A stretch of DNA of 64,000 nucleotides from Chryseobacterium soli. Lineage in GTDB: Bacteria; Bacteroidota; Bacteroidia; Flavobacteriales; Weeksellaceae. Positions 62,056 through 64,000 of the stretch are shown piece by piece (position 1 is the stretch's first letter; every line of letters starts with the position of its first letter). Both the position numbers and the translations under genes were made by a program. The stretch lies in contig NZ_JPRH01000001.1 of assembly GCF_000737705.1 (NCBI RefSeq), forward strand, positions 992,001 to 1,056,000, given 5' to 3'. The notes below the pieces were generated by a model. That model made no database searches and had not been told where the DNA came from. It saw nothing but the letters and a program-made list of their open reading frames with translations.

Positions 62056-62784
62056 ATGAAAACAGTTTATCATAAAGCAGATACGAGAGGCCATGCCAAT
62101 CATGGCTGGTTAAACAGTTACCATACCTTCAGTTTTGCAAACTATCAGAACAATGACAGAACAAACTTTGGGGTATTACGGGTTTTAAATGACGATACTG
62201 TTTCTCAGGGAATGGGTTTCGGAACGCACCCGCACAAAAACATGGAAATTATCTCTATTCCTTTGGAAGGTGATTTAGAGCATAAAGATTCTATGGGAAC
62301 CACTGCGGTGATTAAAAAAGGTGAAATACAGGTAATGAGTGCCGGAACCGGAGTGATGCACAGCGAGTATAACAAAAATAAGGATGAAGCCGTTAAATTT
62401 CTGCAGATCTGGGTTTTTCCTAGAGAAGCAGATGTAGAGCCCAGATACGATCAGAAAAATATTAAAGAAGGAGAAAAAATCAATGGATTCCAGCAAATTT
62501 TATCACCTGATAAAAATGATGACGGGGTATGGATTCATCAGGATGCATGGTTCAATCTGGCGAATTTTACAAAAGGGAATGGTAAAAATTATACCCTCAA
62601 TAAAAAAGGAAACGGAGTGTATGCATTTGTATTAAAAGGAAGTGCTAAAGTAGGAGACCGTATTCTGAATGAAAGAGACGGATTAGGAATCTGGGATACC
62701 CAAAGTTTTAATATAGAAGCAGAGGAAGATACAGAAATTCTTTTGATGGAAGTCCCTATGGAATTGCCTTCTTATCTTAAATAA
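62056..62784 (+). CDS. Pirin family protein
   Basis: A 242-residue bicupin of the pirin family. The metal ligands are visible in GTHPHKNMEI (H-x-H) and GTGVMHSEYN (H-x-E). YhaK-like and quercetin 2,3-dioxygenase-like activities are known in the family, but the physiological role is uncertain. I choose MKTVYHKADTRGHANHGW as start: the earlier in-frame ATG lies in a repeat and upstream of a promoter box. The FMN reductase gene follows. Confidence 0.9.
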   Translation: MKTVYHKADTRGHANHGWLNSYHTFSFANYQNNDRTNFGVLRVLNDDTVSQGMGFGTHPHKNMEIISIPLEGDLEHKDSMGTTAVIKKGEIQVMSAGTGVMHSEYNKNKDEAVKFLQIWVFPREADVEPRYDQKNIKEGEKINGFQQILSPDKNDDGVWIHQDAWFNLANFTKGNGKNYTLNKKGNGVYAFVLKGSAKVGDRILNERDGLGIWDTQSFNIEAEEDTEILLMEVPMELPSYLK

Positions 62785-62794
62785 ACTAAATTTG
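62764..62794 (+). promoter_or_regulatory. Promoter of the FMN reductase gene
   Basis: TTG (62764-62766), 20 bases, TAAATTTG (62787-62794) fit the flavobacterial pattern. The -33 element lies inside the end of the pirin gene. Confidence 0.65.
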
Positions 62795-62821
62795 TAACGA
62801 TAAAAAAATAGATACATAATA

Positions 62822-63373
62822 ATGAAAGTTTTAGCAATAGCAGGAAGCAACTCGGCAGCTTCAATGAACAAGCAGTTAGTGGCCTATGCATCCACTCAAT
62901 TTGAAAATGCAGAAGTAGAGGTAATCGATCTTGATGCTTTTGAAATGCCTATTTACAAACATGAAAGAGAATTAACAGGTGGTGTTCCTCAGGAAGCAAA
63001 GGATTTTGCAGCAAAAATTGATGGTGCAGACATACTGTTGGTTTCTTTAGCAGAACATAACGGAACATATTCTACTGCTTTTAAAAATATTTTTGACTGG
63101 GTATCCAGAATTAAAGATAGAACAGTATGGAATGAAGTTCCTATGCTATTGATGTCTGCAGCACCTGGAGGAAGAGGTGGAGCAGGTGTTTTGGAAGCGG
63201 CAACCAAGCGTTTTCCTTTCCATGGAGGAAATATTGTAGAAACATTCTCACTTCCTTTCTTTAATGATAACTTTGATAAAGCAGCTCAGAAGATTTCTAA
63301 CGAAGAGAAAGACAGTGAATTAAAGGATAAAATAAAAAAGATTGCAGCCGTTGAAACAATCCTTGAAAAATAG
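62822..63373 (+). CDS. NAD(P)H-dependent FMN reductase family protein
   Basis: A 183-residue flavodoxin-fold protein. The phosphate-binding loop is IAGSNSAASMNKQLV, the NAD(P)H/flavin block is LLVSLAEHNGTYSTAFKNIF, and AAPGGRGGAGVLEAA closes the flavin site. It would pass electrons from NAD(P)H to FMN or quinones. It has its own promoter and does not need the pirin transcript. Confidence 0.9.
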   Translation: MKVLAIAGSNSAASMNKQLVAYASTQFENAEVEVIDLDAFEMPIYKHERELTGGVPQEAKDFAAKIDGADILLVSLAEHNGTYSTAFKNIFDWVSRIKDRTVWNEVPMLLMSAAPGGRGGAGVLEAATKRFPFHGGNIVETFSLPFFNDNFDKAAQKISNEEKDSELKDKIKKIAAVETILEK

Positions 63374-63375
63374 AA

Positions 63376-63406
63376 TTTGAATATTAATTTAAAATTACTA
63401 TTTTTG
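63376..63406 (+). promoter_or_regulatory. Promoter of the short unit before purM
   Basis: TTTG (63376-63379), 19 bases, TATTTTTG (63399-63406): a near-perfect flavobacterial promoter that begins 3 bases after the FMN reductase stop. Transcription should start near 63413. Confidence 0.75.
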
Positions 63407-63420
63407 CAAAAAGAAAAGAG

Positions 63421-63495
63421 ATGAAAATTCAGTCCACCTTCAAAGAATGTTTTTCAAAAAAAGGAGAAACTGTGGACTCTGAAATTCTGAGATAA
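63421..63495 (+). CDS. Possible 24-residue peptide in a short transcript
   Basis: ATG at 63421 opens a 24-codon frame ending TAA at 63495: MKIQSTFKECFSKKGETVDS followed by EILR. It begins about 8 bases after the predicted transcription start and ends just before a terminator, so the whole transcript would be about 120 bases. The peptide has one cysteine and a nearly balanced charge. It could be a real small protein, or a chance frame in a small RNA. I do not recognise it. Confidence 0.4.
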   Translation: MKIQSTFKECFSKKGETVDSEILR

Positions 63496-63502
63496 AATAA
63501 CG

Positions 63503-63534
63503 GCCGATAATCTACCAAGATTGTCGGCTTTTTT
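63503..63534 (+). terminator. Intrinsic terminator of the short unit
   Basis: An 11-bp stem (GCCGATAATCT / AGATTGTCGGC, one G-U) with an ACCA loop followed by CTTTTTTA-like T-rich sequence. Confidence 0.85.
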
Positions 63535-63567
63535 ATTTTACAAAATTGATATAAAATAAAAATTAAA

Positions 63568-63645
63568 ATGTACCAATTGACCAATGTAACAGTTTACCAA
63601 TTCAAAGCATTGTTACATTATTAGACTGATACATTGCTAAATTAT
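63568..63645. repeat. Degenerate intergenic repeat (CCAATGTAACA type)
   Basis: TACCAATTGACCAATGTAAC, then AGTTTACCAATTC and GCATTGTTACATTA contain recurring ACCAAT and TGTAACA words. AATGTAACA (63583-63591) and TGTTACATT (63611-63619) are perfect inverted copies 19 bases apart. It lies just before purM. Confidence 0.45.
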
Positions 63646-63650
63646 AAAGC

Positions 63651-64000
63651 ATGAGCAACACATACAAATCTGCAGGAGTAGACAAAGAAGAAGGGTACAA
63701 AACCGTTGACAAGATCAAGAAAGCGGTAAGCGAAACCCACAATTCCAATGTATTGAACAATTTGGGAAGTTTTGGTGCTTTCTATGAGATTGGTGGATAC
63801 AAAAATCCTGTTTTGGTTTCCGGAACGGATGGTGTAGGAACAAAGCTGAAAGTAGCGTTAGATTCCAAACAATACGGTTCTATCGGGATAGACTGCTTTG
63901 CAATGTGTGCTAATGATATTCTTTGCCACGGGGCCAAGCCTTTATTCTTTTTAGATTATTTAGCTTGTGGAAAGCTGGATTCTGAAATTGCTGCCGAAAT
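63651..64000 (+). CDS. purM: Phosphoribosylformylglycinamidine cyclo-ligase, 3' truncated by window edge
   Basis: Start of AIR synthetase, the fifth step of purine synthesis. The first 116 codons show YKSAGVDKEEGY at the N-terminus, then LVSGTDGVGTKLKVA and CFAMCANDILCHGAKPLFFL, all diagnostic of PurM. The frame is open to the last base. The start ATG at 63651 is 17 bases after the repeat region on the left; the previous transcript ends at a strong terminator, so purM needs its own promoter, which I cannot place within the repeat. Confidence 0.93.
   Translation, partial: MSNTYKSAGVDKEEGYKTVDKIKKAVSETHNSNVLNNLGSFGAFYEIGGYKNPVLVSGTDGVGTKLKVALDSKQYGSIGIDCFAMCANDILCHGAKPLFFLDYLACGKLDSEIAAE

Overview
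This 64-kb, AT-rich window is chromosomal DNA from a flavobacterium, most likely Chryseobacterium or a close relative in the Weeksellaceae. The evidence is a complete SusC/SusD/SusE starch locus, a PorT-type secretion protein, secreted proteins opening with a QVGINT-type motif, initiation regions without Shine-Dalgarno sequences, several TTG starts, and promoters of the Bacteroidetes type (TTG near -33, TAnnTTTG near -7). Most genes are housekeeping. I see no prophage, insertion sequence, CRISPR array, rRNA or tRNA.

Layout. 1-9 kb: threonine dehydrogenase (cut by the left edge), a degenerate polysaccharide-deacetylase fold, a membrane metallophosphoesterase, a KAS III-like synthase, menG/ubiE with porT, a coiled-coil protein with zapA, a 6S RNA-like gene and RNase Y. 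9-15 kb: an MFS transporter, two tandem double-glycine-leader peptides with identical six-cysteine patterns, a YeiH/LysR pair, and a CLC-F-type channel preceded by a complete fluoride riboswitch. 15-31 kb: an ArsC-like protein, idi-secreted protein-gcvT, AraC and AhpD-like genes, a D-2-hydroxyacid dehydrogenase (serA-like), mscL, the NAD(P)HX repair enzyme, lgt-yidD, rarA, a DUF2339 membrane protein and a C1q/TNF-like secreted protein. 31-38 kb: pheA, a thioesterase, dnaA, a small tyrosine phosphatase, a tetrapyrrole-methylase-fold methyltransferase, and DUF4349, DUF2891 and DUF962/Mpo1 proteins. 38-43 kb: an AraC regulator and a TolC-EmrA-EmrB efflux system. 43-47 kb: a methyltransferase, a membrane protein and metG. 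47-59 kb: a starch/maltodextrin locus (susC, susD, susE, GH97, GH13, an NTF2-like secreted protein and an SLC45-like sugar transporter). 59-64 kb: a GMC oxidoreductase with an MFS partner, a pirin, an FMN reductase, a short promoter-to-terminator unit encoding a possible 24-residue peptide, and the start of purM.

How the parts work together. The starch locus would bind and import maltooligosaccharides (SusCDE), cut them in the periplasm (GH13, GH97) and pass the sugars inward by the SLC45-like carrier. Two intrinsic-terminator hairpins inside it, and a 15-bp stem with a T run in the susC leader, suggest graded expression. The CLC-F unit reads as a self-contained fluoride-defence module: promoter, aptamer, switch, exporter.

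The least explained items are the paired six-cysteine peptides, the short unit before purM, the susC leader stem, and short degenerate repeats (words such as ATCAGAC) found in several intergenic gaps. All product names come from reading the sequence; no database search was possible.
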